Program-made: the position numbers and the translations under genes
The notes under the pieces: generated by a model
Told to the model about the DNA's origin: nothing
What the model saw: only the letters and a program-made list of their open reading frames with translations
Database searches by the model: none
Part shown: piece after piece, positions 24,703 through 34,171 of the stretch
Numbering within the stretch: the stretch's first letter is position 1
How the letters are laid out: the number at the start of each line of letters is the position of its first letter
NCBI GenBank assembly: GCA_945890755.1
Contig: CAMDDA010000003.1
Location: forward strand, 1-52,015
DNA length: 52,015 bases
From: Candidatus Kuenenia stuttgartensis
Lineage (GTDB): Bacteria; Planctomycetota; Planctomycetia; Pirellulales; UBA1268
Reading direction: 5' to 3'

Positions 24703-26981
24703 CGCTCAGGCTCCGCTGCGTTCAGCCGGGCCTGGAGCCGGTCGCGACGCCGCTCCGCGCGCGTCGCCCGCTCGGGGTCGCCGAGGGTTTCCCAGGCGAC
24801 AGCGAGGCCGTCCCAGGCCCGCGGGTCACCGGAATAGAGCCTCGTCGCCGACTGAAAGACTGCGAGGGCTTCATGAGGCTCGTCGTCATTGAGATGCCGC
24901 CGGCCCTGCCTGACAAGTTCGTCGGCCGTGCCGTAGCGCTCCCGCTCGAACCACGATTGCGCGGCGAGTTCCGCGGGCGGGCCGTGCAAGGCCTGCTCGA
25001 TGTCGGTGGCGGTGAGCCGGAACACGAGGATCGAGCCGCCAATCACAGCCTCCGGCGCGTGATGCCGCAGGAACGCCTTGAGCCGCCCGGCCTGGAGGAT
25101 GTTGAAGGCGGCGACGGCGAGGGCATGGTCGGACGGCGGCTCACCGAGCGACAGGACGCCCAGTTCGTCGCGATCGCGGGTGAGGGAGGCGAGCAGTTGC
25201 CGCGCCGCCGCGTCGTCCGCGTCGCGGTCGTGCTTCGCAAGCCATGCGCCTGCCAGGCGGTAGGCATCTTCGAACGTGCGGCACCACGGGCCGCGCGGGC
25301 GATCGGCCACGCCCTCGAGCGCCGTCGCACTCACGCAATACAGCCCCGGCCGCAACGACTGCCGAACGCCCCACTCCGGCGGCAGGCCGAGCAGCTCGAA
25401 ATCGGTGAGCGTGGTGTCGGGCCGCACGCCGCCGAAATAAGTGACATACATCGGTTCGCCCGGCCGTCGGTTGCGATCGAGCCACCGCGCGAGCCTGTCG
25501 AGATCCTGGCCCCAGTCGAGGCTCGAATCGACGAGCCACTCGTGGGCCCGACCGCGCGGCACGATCTGGTTGAAATAGGCGAGCGGGAACGGCCAATGGC
25601 TCATGACATCCGCGGCATGCAGGCCGAGGAGGAGCACGATGAAGGCTTTCAGCCGGCGGGATGTCGCCGCCCGCCATACGCTGCCCGCGAGGATCATGAG
25701 CGGTGGATACGACGGGAGAAGGTGCCGCTCGCCGATGTTCAGATGGCTCGTCAGAAAGATTGGCCAGAGCACGGCAAGCATGATCACGAGCGGCACCGAG
25801 CCCCACGTCTCACCACGCAGCGGCAGCCGGGCCCGCAGACCGGCGGCGATCGCTGCCACCTGCCGCATGAGGCCCCAGCCGCAGAGGCCGAGTGCGGGCA
25901 GCGTGTTTTTAATCGCGAGACAGAGCGGAAAAAACCACCACCATCCGAATACGGAATGCTCGCCGATCGCAAATGCATAGCGATGGCTGCTGCGGGCAGC
26001 GACGTAGCTCATGCCCCAGAGCCAGGCCTCGGGCAGCAATCGCAGACTGCCAAGCCACTCGCAGATCAGGCCGATGCCCCCCGCGTAGCCGATGCATTCG
26101 GTGAGCGTGTCGAACCAGTAATAGTTGAGCTCTGCATCGTTGCCCGGCACTGGCAGATAGCGAAACCCGCACGATGCCCAAATGCAGCAGGCACCCGCAG
26201 CCAGCGGAATCGCGAGGCTTACCATGGCGACCCATGCTCGGGCCTTCAGGCTGGTCGCCGTCGTGGACCAGTGACCAAGCCGAACCGGCAGCGGCCTGCC
26301 CGCGACGAGCACCACGATGAAAAAAGCGATAGCGATCGGTGCGAGCATGACGCTCGAGTGCTTCGCGATCGCCGCGAGTCCGACCGCGGCGGCTGCGGCG
26401 GCCAGCGTGCGGCCGCTCACCCGATTCAGCAGCCCCCAGAGCGACCATGCGCCGAGCGTGAAAAAGAGAGCGCCGCAGACGTCGCTCGTGGTCAGCGGGC
26501 CGTGGGCCACGACCGCCGGCCAGAACGCCGCGAGTGCGAGCGACACGATCCCGCCCCCGAAGCCGAACAGTGACTGCGACCACAGGAACACGACGAGACA
26601 GAGGGCGAGGGACCACGCAACGGAGCCGAGGCGAGCCACCGCCATGACCAGGTTCGGCGAGATGTCGGAGCGGTAGAGCAGCCCACGACCGATCCGCATG
26701 GCGTCGGCAGCCTGCCAGGCGGCGGCATCCTCAGGGAGCCGTGGGTTCAAGAAAAGCACCGGCACCGCACACCACCGCTGGGGCAGGTTGCCGTTTTCGG
26801 GCTGGAAGCGATAGTCGCCCGATCGCCAGTAGGTCAGCCCGGAGGCGATGTGCAGAATCTCGTCATAGGTGGCGGTGGCATCAAGCGTGGCGGTGAAGGC
26901 AAGAGCCAGATGCGCGGCTAGCAGCGATACCACGATCAGGAGTTCATGGAGCCGGCGGCGACGCGGGCCGATCGCGATCAT
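24699..26981 (-). CDS. PMT/ArnT-like GT-C membrane protein, tandem paralog of 26978-29539
   Basis: 760 residues. The first loop TYDEILHIASGLTYW carries the DE pair that is the catalytic position in protein mannosyltransferases, followed by FQPENGNLPQRWCAVP. Then HGPLTTSDVCGALFF, AIAKHSSVMLAPIA, a WASCGFRY loop, TSHLNIGERHLLPSYPPL and a soluble extracytoplasmic domain with LVDSSLDWGQDLDRLARWL. The last 90 residues hold one TPR-like unit (HEALAVFQSATRLYSGDPRAW). All these segments recur in the upstream gene, so the pair is a tandem duplication. Start and stop both overlap neighbours (ATGA). PMT-like class is well supported; whether the acceptor is protein or lipid is unknown. Confidence 0.78.
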   Translation of the reverse strand: MIAIGPRRRRLHELLIVVSLLAAHLALAFTATLDATATYDEILHIASGLTYWRSGDYRFQPENGNLPQRWCAVPVLFLNPRLPEDAAAWQAADAMRIGRGLLYRSDISPNLVMAVARLGSVAWSLALCLVVFLWSQSLFGFGGGIVSLALAAFWPAVVAHGPLTTSDVCGALFFTLGAWSLWGLLNRVSGRTLAAAAAAVGLAAIAKHSSVMLAPIAIAFFIVVLVAGRPLPVRLGHWSTTATSLKARAWVAMVSLAIPLAAGACCIWASCGFRYLPVPGNDAELNYYWFDTLTECIGYAGGIGLICEWLGSLRLLPEAWLWGMSYVAARSSHRYAFAIGEHSVFGWWWFFPLCLAIKNTLPALGLCGWGLMRQVAAIAAGLRARLPLRGETWGSVPLVIMLAVLWPIFLTSHLNIGERHLLPSYPPLMILAGSVWRAATSRRLKAFIVLLLGLHAADVMSHWPFPLAYFNQIVPRGRAHEWLVDSSLDWGQDLDRLARWLDRNRRPGEPMYVTYFGGVRPDTTLTDFELLGLPPEWGVRQSLRPGLYCVSATALEGVADRPRGPWCRTFEDAYRLAGAWLAKHDRDADDAAARQLLASLTRDRDELGVLSLGEPPSDHALAVAAFNILQAGRLKAFLRHHAPEAVIGGSILVFRLTATDIEQALHGPPAELAAQSWFERERYGTADELVRQGRRHLNDDEPHEALAVFQSATRLYSGDPRAWDGLAVAWETLGDPERATRAERRRDRLQARLNAAEPER

Positions 26982-29539
26982 GGCCGGCGCTCCGGGCCGG
27001 CGTTCTCGAGAAGGGGCTCGATCGCTGCCGGCAGTTCGCCCCCAAGATCACGAAACCGGGCAAAATCGGCGATCGCCTCTGGCTTTTTGCCCGTTCTCAG
27101 CATCACGACCCCACGATTGAAATATGCCTGCCGGAAGTCAGGGTCGACGATAATCGCCGCGTCGTAGTCGGCGATGCCGGCGGCGATCCGGCCCCGTTCG
27201 ACGTGGAAGTTGCCCCGGTTGTAGAGGGGCTCCGCAGATTTCGGTGCCAGCCGGATCGCCCTTTGGAAGGCCTTCACGGCATCTTCTTCGCGGCCGCTGC
27301 CGGCGTAGGCGAGTGCTAGGCGACCCCAAGCGACTGGGTGCACGTCGTCGATGCTACAGGCCTCGATGAGCAGCGGAATCGCCTCGGCTGTTCGGCCATC
27401 GTCGAGGAGCGCGTCGCTGCGCCGGACAATCGCTGCGACCGCCGCGTTGCGATCGTTGCTCCAGCAATCCGGGCGGAGTTCGGCTGGCGGTTCCGTCAGA
27501 GCCGCGTGAAGCTCGGCTGTAGACAGGGCAAAGATCAGGATCGAGCCGCCCACGGAAGCATCCGGCGGGTGGTGTCGGAGGTACGCCCGGAGCCGCGCCG
27601 CTTGGAGCACCGTGAAGGCATACGTCGCGAGATCGTGGGGCGTGGCATCGTCGAGACCCCCGAGGGCCAGGTCTGCAGGCTCCACGGTATCGGGACTGAA
27701 GACACCGGGGTCTTCCTGGACAACGCTGTCAGCGGCCATAGGCTGACCCGGCGGGACTACGGTTCGTCGAACATACGCGCGTGCCAGTTGATATGTCTTT
27801 TCATGTCGCTCGCACCACCATGCCGCGGGGCGCTCGTACACCGCCTGCAGGGACGACGCACTGATGCAGTACAGGCCCGGCTGCAACGTCTGCGGGGTTC
27901 CCGTTGCGGGCGCGAGAGCGAGAATCTCCGCATTGGGAAGCGTCTCGTCTGGCAGGCCGCTGCCGAAGTAATCAAGGTAAACTCGTGCTTGGCCGGAGGC
28001 ATGATTCTCGAGCCACGTGCGGAGTCGCAGCAGATCCTGGCCCCAGTCGAGATTCGAGTCCACGAGCCATTGATACTCGCGGCCACGGGGCACGATCTGG
28101 TTGAAGTAGGCGAGCGTAGAGGGCCAGCGGCTGGTGACGTCGCCAGCGTGGAGGGCGAGCAGGACGACAACGGCCCTCCAGACCCACACCGACGCCGCCG
28201 CGGCAAGGGTTCCACCGGCCAGCACCATGAGCGGCGGGTAGGAGGGCAACAGATGGCGTTCGCCGATATTCAGGTGGCTCGTGAGGAACGTGGGCCAGAG
28301 GACGACCAAGATGCCGAGGGGCGCGAGGCTGGCGTAGGCCGTGGGACTCGGCGGCATCCACCGGACAAGGCTAGAACTCAGGCCGCGGCACGCGCTGCCC
28401 ACGCCCCATAGCGACAGCACGAGCGAAGGTAGCGTGTTCTTGATCGCCAAGCAGAGCGGGAAATACCACCACCAGCCGTCGATCGAATACTGCCCGATTG
28501 CGAAGGCGTTGCGGATCCGCACCGTCGCGCCGACGTAACTCAACCCGTAGATCCAGCCCTCGGGCAGGAGCCGCCAGGCGGCGAGGAGATCGCACAGTCG
28601 GCCGATTCCGCCGGCGTGCGCGTTGCACGATTCCAGCGTTGTGTAGCGACGATACTCGAGCGGACCGCAGCCAGGCCCGGCGGCGTCGTAACGAAACCCG
28701 CACGATGCCCAGATAAAAAACACGGCGGCCGCGAGCGGGACGAGCAGTGACCCGAATGCAAGGGCGGTCCGCTGCCCGCGGCCGTGGACGACCGCCTTCC
28801 ACGGGCCGAGATCGATGACGAGTGGCCGGCTCAGGGCGGCGATCGCGGCGAGATACAAAAGCGCGAGCGGTGCGAGCATCACGCTCGAATGCTTGGCGAT
28901 CGGGGCGAGGCCGAGGGCGAAGCAGGCGGCCGCGAGCGTGCCGGGCGTGATCCGGTGGAACAGTGCCCAGAGCGACCAGGCGCCGAGCGTAAAGAAGAGG
29001 GCTCCGCAGGCGTCGCTCGTGGCGAGCGGCCCATGGGCGACGAGGGCGGGCCAGAAGGCGGCGAGCGTGAGAGAGACGAGGCCACCGGAGGTGCCGAAGA
29101 TCGACCGCGACCAGAGGAACACGACAAGGCACAGGGCCGTGGACCAGACCGTGGCCATTGCCCGGGAGGCGGCGAGCATCGCCTGCGGATCGTTGCCGCA
29201 GGTGTAGAGGTATTGCCGGCCGAGGAGGATCGCCTCGCTCTCCCGCCACACGGTTTGGTCGAGCGACGGAAAACTCAGATTCATGAAGAGCAGCGGGATC
29301 GCGCACCACCGCTGCGGGAGGTTGCCGTTTTCGGGCTGGAGCCGGTAGTCGTCGAGCGTCCAGTAGGCGACGCCGGCCACCATGTGAAGCGGCTCGTCGA
29401 ACGTGGTCGAGGCGCCGAGGGTGGCTGTGTAGGCGAGCACGTAGTGGGCGGCGAGAAGGGCGATGACGGCCGCCACAATCCAGAGGTGCCGAGGCAAGCC
29501 TGGGACTTGCTCAGACTCACGCGAGGTTCGGGCTTCCAT
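26978..29539 (-). CDS. PMT/ArnT-like GT-C membrane protein with C-terminal TPRs
   Basis: 853 residues. First loop TTFDEPLHMVAGVAYW with the DE pair, LQPENGNLPQRWCAIP, HGPLATSDACGALFFTLG, APIAKHSSVMLAPLA, TSHLNIGERHLLPSYPPL and LVDSNLDWGQDLLRLRTWL match the downstream paralog throughout. It differs by a longer C-terminus with three to four TPRs (for example AWGRLALAYAGSGREEDAVKAFQ and LYNRGNFHVERGRIAAGIADY), so the ancestral gene probably had TPRs that the 24699 copy has partly lost. Start lies 3 bases after the stop of the GT2 gene, which is well placed to supply polyprenyl-phosphate sugar. Membrane location with the active loop outside. Confidence 0.78.
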   Translation of the reverse strand: MEARTSRESEQVPGLPRHLWIVAAVIALLAAHYVLAYTATLGASTTFDEPLHMVAGVAYWTLDDYRLQPENGNLPQRWCAIPLLFMNLSFPSLDQTVWRESEAILLGRQYLYTCGNDPQAMLAASRAMATVWSTALCLVVFLWSRSIFGTSGGLVSLTLAAFWPALVAHGPLATSDACGALFFTLGAWSLWALFHRITPGTLAAACFALGLAPIAKHSSVMLAPLALLYLAAIAALSRPLVIDLGPWKAVVHGRGQRTALAFGSLLVPLAAAVFFIWASCGFRYDAAGPGCGPLEYRRYTTLESCNAHAGGIGRLCDLLAAWRLLPEGWIYGLSYVGATVRIRNAFAIGQYSIDGWWWYFPLCLAIKNTLPSLVLSLWGVGSACRGLSSSLVRWMPPSPTAYASLAPLGILVVLWPTFLTSHLNIGERHLLPSYPPLMVLAGGTLAAAASVWVWRAVVVLLALHAGDVTSRWPSTLAYFNQIVPRGREYQWLVDSNLDWGQDLLRLRTWLENHASGQARVYLDYFGSGLPDETLPNAEILALAPATGTPQTLQPGLYCISASSLQAVYERPAAWWCERHEKTYQLARAYVRRTVVPPGQPMAADSVVQEDPGVFSPDTVEPADLALGGLDDATPHDLATYAFTVLQAARLRAYLRHHPPDASVGGSILIFALSTAELHAALTEPPAELRPDCWSNDRNAAVAAIVRRSDALLDDGRTAEAIPLLIEACSIDDVHPVAWGRLALAYAGSGREEDAVKAFQRAIRLAPKSAEPLYNRGNFHVERGRIAAGIADYDAAIIVDPDFRQAYFNRGVVMLRTGKKPEAIADFARFRDLGGELPAAIEPLLENAGPERRP

Positions 29540-29542
29540 CGA

Positions 29543-30547
29543 TCACTCCGTGGCCAGCGGAGTGCGGCCTGCGACGGCGGCGTGATCTTCTGGAAGCACG
29601 TAATCCCGCCAGTCGCGGTGGGGCAGGAAGTTGGCGGCGCTGCGGTTGCCGAGGACGAACACGGCCAAAAGCAGGCTCACGATCCCGAGCAGCAGGCCGC
29701 CGATCACGAGCATGCCCGCGGTGAACGTCGCCCAGCCGGGGATGGCCGCCGTCGTGAAGAGCCGGATCGCGAGCACGGCGCCGAGCGCGGCCACGACCGC
29801 CGCCATCAGCCCGGCCACGATCACAAACAACCGCGACACGATCACGTCGCTCCACACCGAAAGCGCACAGATGCCGTGCATCACGAGCGACGGCAGATTC
29901 ATCTTCGATTCACCGGCGAGCCGGCGGCCGCGGGCGATCGGCACCTGCATGACCGGAATCCGGGCGTGGTACACGCCGGCCGCGTAGTGGTTCCAGATCT
30001 CCGAGACGCCCACCACCCGCTCGAGGACCGGCCGCGGCAGGACGCTGAAGTTGCCCACCTTCACGTCGCGGCCAACGAACAGCCTGTGCAGCAGGCGAAA
30101 CGTCCGGTAGCCGACCATGAATCCAGCGCCGTCATGCCGCTTGAGCCGCTCGGCGAACACAGCTGTGTGGGGCGAGCCGTCTGTCGCTGTGGCGAGCAAC
30201 TCGGGCAGCGAAGACGGGCAGTCTTCACCGTCGCCATCCATCACCACGGCGTAGTCAGCATCGGTCTCGGCGGCAATGAACGACAGTCCGATCGCGATCG
30301 CCCGTTGGTGGCCGAGGTTGCGACGCAGCCGGAGGACTTCGACGGCGGGGATGTGCGGCGTCGGGCCGGGCAGGGCCGCGCACTCCTCGTGCCGCGAGCC
30401 GTCGTCCACAAACACCACGGCAAAGTCGTAGGGCAGCGACGCGGCGACGGCGTCAAGCTTGTCGAGGAGGAGCGCGGCGCTCTTCGCGTCGTTGAAGACG
30501 GGGATGCAGACGACGACGGAGGGCTGACGTGTCTTCAGGCCGTGCAT
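29543..30547 (-). CDS. GT2 glycosyltransferase with C-terminal membrane helices (GtrB/DPM1-like)
   Basis: 334 residues. GT-A domain at residues 8-230: VVVCIPVFNDAKSA, VVFVDDGSRHEE, RNLGHQRAIAIGLSF, and VMDGDGEDCPSSLPELL (the acidic metal/donor site in the position of GtrB's DADLQDPP). Two to three hydrophobic helices at about 235-320 anchor it, as in GtrB-type polyprenyl-phosphate glucosyl/mannosyl synthases. It is the only soluble-domain glycosyltransferase inside the nine-gene membrane block and is therefore the likely source of lipid-linked sugar for the eight GT-C-like proteins encoded around it. It lies 38 bases after the TMTC-like gene and 3 before the PMT-like gene. The sugar is not predictable. 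Confidence 0.85.
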   Translation of the reverse strand: MHGLKTRQPSVVVCIPVFNDAKSAALLLDKLDAVAASLPYDFAVVFVDDGSRHEECAALPGPTPHIPAVEVLRLRRNLGHQRAIAIGLSFIAAETDADYAVVMDGDGEDCPSSLPELLATATDGSPHTAVFAERLKRHDGAGFMVGYRTFRLLHRLFVGRDVKVGNFSVLPRPVLERVVGVSEIWNHYAAGVYHARIPVMQVPIARGRRLAGESKMNLPSLVMHGICALSVWSDVIVSRLFVIVAGLMAAVVAALGAVLAIRLFTTAAIPGWATFTAGMLVIGGLLLGIVSLLLAVFVLGNRSAANFLPHRDWRDYVLPEDHAAVAGRTPLATE

Positions 30548-30585
30548 GGCGCGGGCTTCAGGGCTGGCGGGGCGGGTCTGGTAGC

Positions 30586-32649
30586 TCAGGGCTTTGTGGC
30601 GAGGCCGACGAGGGCGAGCACGGCCGCGGGAGCCTCGCCTCCGAGTCGGATGAACGCTTCGATATCGGCTCGTGCCTCGGCCGGGCGACCGCCGCGGATC
30701 AGAAGCACAGCTCGATTGTAATAGGCGTCGCGGAAGGCCGAATCGACCGCGAGGGCGGATGAAAAGTCGGCGATGGCGGCGACGGGCTGACCCGCTTCGG
30801 CGTGCAGCCGGCCGCGGTTGTAGACCGCCTCGGCATCGTTCGGATCGCAGGTCACCGCCCGATTGAACGCGTCGAGGGCGGCGGCCCGGTCGCCCCGTTC
30901 CTGCCGGGCGATGCCGAGATGATCCCAGCCCTTGGCATACTTCGGATCGACTTCGACCGACCGGGTGAACGATTGCTCCGCTTCCGCCGGCCGGCCGAGG
31001 TCGAGGAGCACGTTGCCGCGATTGAGCCAGGCGGGTGCGATCTGGTCGTCGAGGGCCAGCGCCTGATCGAGCGCGGCGAGAGCCTCTGGCAACCGGCCGA
31101 GCTTCCAGAGAACGTAGCCGCGGTCAGCGAGAGCGGTCGCGTCGTCGGGCGTGATCTCGAGGACGGCATCGATTGCGGCGAGTGCCTCGGGGTATTGCTC
31201 CCGCGCCTTGGCGAGCGAGCCAAGATTGACGTTGTAGACCTTGGGATACCGCCCCGTCTCCGCCACCCTCGCCAAGAGCCGCTCGGCTTCCACGAGTGAT
31301 GCGGGATCCTTCTTGCCGATCAGCTTTGCTGCGAGGTTGATCATCGCCCGCTCGTTCCGCGGTTCGGCCGCCAGGGCCCTGCGCCAGAGAATCTCGGGGG
31401 TGATGAACTCGCGGTTGCGGGCCACCGTCGAGAGGCCAAGCGCAAGGGCGACCGCGGTTGCAGCCAGGCCGCAGAATCGCGGCGAGAGGGCGAGCCGCGC
31501 CCGGGCGACAAGCCAGGCCGCCGCGACGGCTGGCAGGATTAGGGCCGCGCTCGCGAGATACGCCCGATGCTCCGCGATCGTCTGCGTCTTGACCGGGATC
31601 ACCGACGACGTCGGCCCAAGGAGCACGAAGAACAGAAGCGGCCCGAGAAAGGCGACCGGAAACTTCGCGAAGCCATAGGCCACTCCGGCAAACACCGCTG
31701 CCGTCAGCACGAGCCAGCCCCCGGATTCAGCCAGCCCCGACGAGAGAAAATCACCGTAGTCGAAGACGAGCCCCTGCGGCCACACGATCCGAGCGACATA
31801 CAGCCAGATCGCCTTCGCCTGCGTGAGCAGGTAAAGCCAGGGAGAGGCCGAGTCGAGTCCCGCCGACGACCCGCGGCCTCCCAGCGCCGTCAGCATGAGC
31901 GCCACGCTTGGCCAGGAGGCCGCCGCCGCCAGGTGCCACGGCCAGTGGCTGCGCGTGCCCCGCCAGGAGCCCGAGAGCAGTGACCGATCGATGAGGAGCG
32001 TGATGAACGGGATCGCCACGCTCGTCTCCTTGGCCGTGCCCGCCAGGGCCGAGAGCAGCGCGACGAACGGCAGGGCCCACGTCTTGCCGCCGGCGTCGGC
32101 TGCGAGCATCCCCCGCACCGCCACGAGCACCGTCGCGAGGATCATCAATGCTCCAAGCGACTCGGCCCGCTGGATGACGTAGGTGACGGCACTCGTGCCC
32201 AGTGGATGCACCGCCCAGAACAAGGCCGCTGCGAACGCGATCTCGCCGGCCCGCTCCCGGACGGTCGCCGGCACCGCGGGCCGCTTGAGCAACAACCTGG
32301 CCACTGCCAAGAGCAGCACCGCGTTACCGCAGTGAATGAAAATGTTCACCACGCGAAAGCCCACGGGCGACATGCCCGTCACCACCCGATTGACGGCCAG
32401 CGAGAGATTCAAAAGTGGCCGGCCGTCGATCGTCCGTCCCTCGCCATGCTCGTAGACGAGCACCGGCCAGAGTGGCCAGAGCGAGCGAATCGAGCGATTG
32501 GCCGTGATGCTCGAGGCGTCGTCCATGATGAACGGCGCGGCAAGCCCGCCGGCGTAGGCCAGCCAGATCGCGGCGCAGACAGCCAGGGCCGCGGCGGCCC
32601 GCCGAGATCGCCATCCGGACGGCGGTGCGGAGAGGCTGGGCGACGGCAT
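30586..32649 (-). CDS. TMTC-like polytopic glycosyltransferase (GT-C) with long TPR tail
   Basis: 687 residues from the ATG at 32649; an upstream frame adds 65 residues without signal character. First loop FIMDDASSITANRSIRSLW with GEGRTIDGRPLLNLSLAVN, then HPLGTSAVTYVIQRAES and SSVIPVKTQTIAEHRAYLAS. From about residue 400 the protein consists of seven or so TPRs (for example AWLNRGNVLLDLGRPAEAEQ and GWDHLGIARQERGDRAAALD). Closest in the window to 1243-3003, with which it shares the VKTQTIAEHR wording. First gene of the nine-gene block, divergent from the DUF1559 gene at 32886, so the block's promoter should lie in 32650-32885. Confidence 0.82.
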   Translation of the reverse strand: MPSPSLSAPPSGWRSRRAAAALAVCAAIWLAYAGGLAAPFIMDDASSITANRSIRSLWPLWPVLVYEHGEGRTIDGRPLLNLSLAVNRVVTGMSPVGFRVVNIFIHCGNAVLLLAVARLLLKRPAVPATVRERAGEIAFAAALFWAVHPLGTSAVTYVIQRAESLGALMILATVLVAVRGMLAADAGGKTWALPFVALLSALAGTAKETSVAIPFITLLIDRSLLSGSWRGTRSHWPWHLAAAASWPSVALMLTALGGRGSSAGLDSASPWLYLLTQAKAIWLYVARIVWPQGLVFDYGDFLSSGLAESGGWLVLTAAVFAGVAYGFAKFPVAFLGPLLFFVLLGPTSSVIPVKTQTIAEHRAYLASAALILPAVAAAWLVARARLALSPRFCGLAATAVALALGLSTVARNREFITPEILWRRALAAEPRNERAMINLAAKLIGKKDPASLVEAERLLARVAETGRYPKVYNVNLGSLAKAREQYPEALAAIDAVLEITPDDATALADRGYVLWKLGRLPEALAALDQALALDDQIAPAWLNRGNVLLDLGRPAEAEQSFTRSVEVDPKYAKGWDHLGIARQERGDRAAALDAFNRAVTCDPNDAEAVYNRGRLHAEAGQPVAAIADFSSALAVDSAFRDAYYNRAVLLIRGGRPAEARADIEAFIRLGGEAPAAVLALVGLATKP

Positions 32650-32885
32650 AGCGAGAGAATACCAGCGGTCCCGCGGTGGTTCCCGTTTCGTCAGGAATTG
32701 ATGAGCGGGTTCGGCGATCGTTGGCCGCCGGACTGGAAGGAACGGCGGGCGGTTCACGCGTGCAGCCCATTCCCGGGAATCGACGACAAGGAGGGCTATA
32801 CTCGGACGGCGGCGGGCAGGCATGCTCGTCTGCCCGTGCCACAAACGAAGCGAACTCCCCTGCCCACCGGAATCAGGACCGTCTC
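32650..32885. other. divergent intergenic region with candidate -10 box and 5'UTR hairpin
   Basis: 236 bases between the start of the nine-gene block and a DUF1559 gene. TATACT at 32797-32802 is a possible -10 box for the plus-strand gene, without a convincing -35. CGGGCAG (32813-32819) and CTGCCCG (32830-32836) form a 7-base stem with a 10-base loop that would lie in the leader of that gene. Nothing clear is seen for the minus strand. Confidence 0.25.
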
Positions 32886-34106
32886 ATGCGCGACGTCATT
32901 CATGATCAGCCCCCGGCGGGTCGGCCGCGGCGTGCCCGTGCCACTCGGGGCTTCACCCTCGTCGAGATGCTCGTGACGATCGCGATCGTCGGCATCTTGA
33001 TGTCGATCATCCTGCCGTCGCTGCAGGTGGCCCGGGAGACGGCGCGGCGGTCGTCGTGCCTGAGCAACATTGGCCAGATCGCCAAGGCGTTCGCCAATCA
33101 CGACTCGGCCAACTCCCGGCTCCCAGGCTGGCGGAACGCGATTCGATCCTACACGTCGCAGCTCGCCAACGCCGGGAATGGCACGGCCGCCGCCGTGTCG
33201 TGGACCGTGCCCATCCTGCCCGAGTTGGGCAGCCTGCGGCTCTACGATTGGTATGACGACTACACGGGCACCGGCGACAACGCCGCGACGAAGCGGGTGC
33301 CGATCTATCTGTGTCCGACATCGCAGGCCGACATGCAGGTCGATGCCGGACTGTCGTACGCCGTCAACGCCGGCTCCGGTGCCGAGGTGCTCAGCGGCAC
33401 CGGTGCCCCGTATTCGCAGTACCTGGGCGACGGCGCGTTCGTCGATGCGGTCGGCAATGCCGATGCCGACGCCGTGGGGCGGTCGGCCCGGCCCGCGGGT
33501 GTGACGGTCACCTGGGCTGATACCACCGGTGACCGGGTCGCATACACGGCCGCCCGCACGGGTATCTCGCCCATCGCCGATGCCGACGGCGATACGACCA
33601 CGCTGATGCTCGCCGAGCGGGCCGGCGGCATCGCGGAACTGACGCAGATCGCCTGGTCCACGCCGATCCGGGCGGCCCAGCCGCAGGCCACGGCGGTGGC
33701 CAACACCACCGTGGCCGACAAGCCGCACACGTTCGGCATGCCACCGGTGCTCAGCGGCAGCACCACGCCCCAGGCCGTGAACGTCTACCGCGTGATCAAT
33801 CCGTATCCGGTGCCCGCTTCCGCCGGTCTGACGCTCGAGGAAAAACTTGACGTGATCGGCCGCGATGCCGCCTTTCGCTATCCCTCGTCGCGGCACCGCG
33901 GCCAGGGGGCGTGCGTCGCCTTCTGCGACGGCCACACGCAATTTCTCAGCGAGAAGATCGACTCCTGGGTTTACTGCCAGCTCCTGACGGCCGACAGCAA
34001 GCGGCTCAGCAGTCGGGCGTCGGGCTGGCAGACCTACGACCACGACGGGGCGGCGGGAACTGCCAACGTGTCCTATCTGCTGGATATCAAGGATGTCGAA
34101 AAGTAA
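32886..34106 (+). CDS. DUF1559 prepilin-like surface protein
   Basis: 406 residues from the ATG at 32886. After a 20-residue basic leader comes RGFTLVEMLVTIAIVGILM, the type IV prepilin/pseudopilin signal with cleavage after Gly and Glu at +5, then SLQVARETARRSSCLSNIGQ, the DUF1559 opening. The C-terminus has HRGQGACVAFCDGHTQFLSEKI, the H-x-G...FCDG motif. The protein at 46008 shares the [22 protein letters not shown] and KIDSWVYC segments. Exported and retained at the envelope after processing by a prepilin peptidase. Planctomycetes carry many such genes; the role is not established. Followed 65 bases on by the giant TPR gene. Confidence 0.9.
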   Translation: MRDVIHDQPPAGRPRRARATRGFTLVEMLVTIAIVGILMSIILPSLQVARETARRSSCLSNIGQIAKAFANHDSANSRLPGWRNAIRSYTSQLANAGNGTAAAVSWTVPILPELGSLRLYDWYDDYTGTGDNAATKRVPIYLCPTSQADMQVDAGLSYAVNAGSGAEVLSGTGAPYSQYLGDGAFVDAVGNADADAVGRSARPAGVTVTWADTTGDRVAYTAARTGISPIADADGDTTTLMLAERAGGIAELTQIAWSTPIRAAQPQATAVANTTVADKPHTFGMPPVLSGSTTPQAVNVYRVINPYPVPASAGLTLEEKLDVIGRDAAFRYPSSRHRGQGACVAFCDGHTQFLSEKIDSWVYCQLLTADSKRLSSRASGWQTYDHDGAAGTANVSYLLDIKDVEK

Positions 34107-34171
34107 GCCGCGTCGCGGCTGAATCTGTCATGACCGCGGCTTCGACAGGCGGTGAAGGAGGCTCGAGAACG

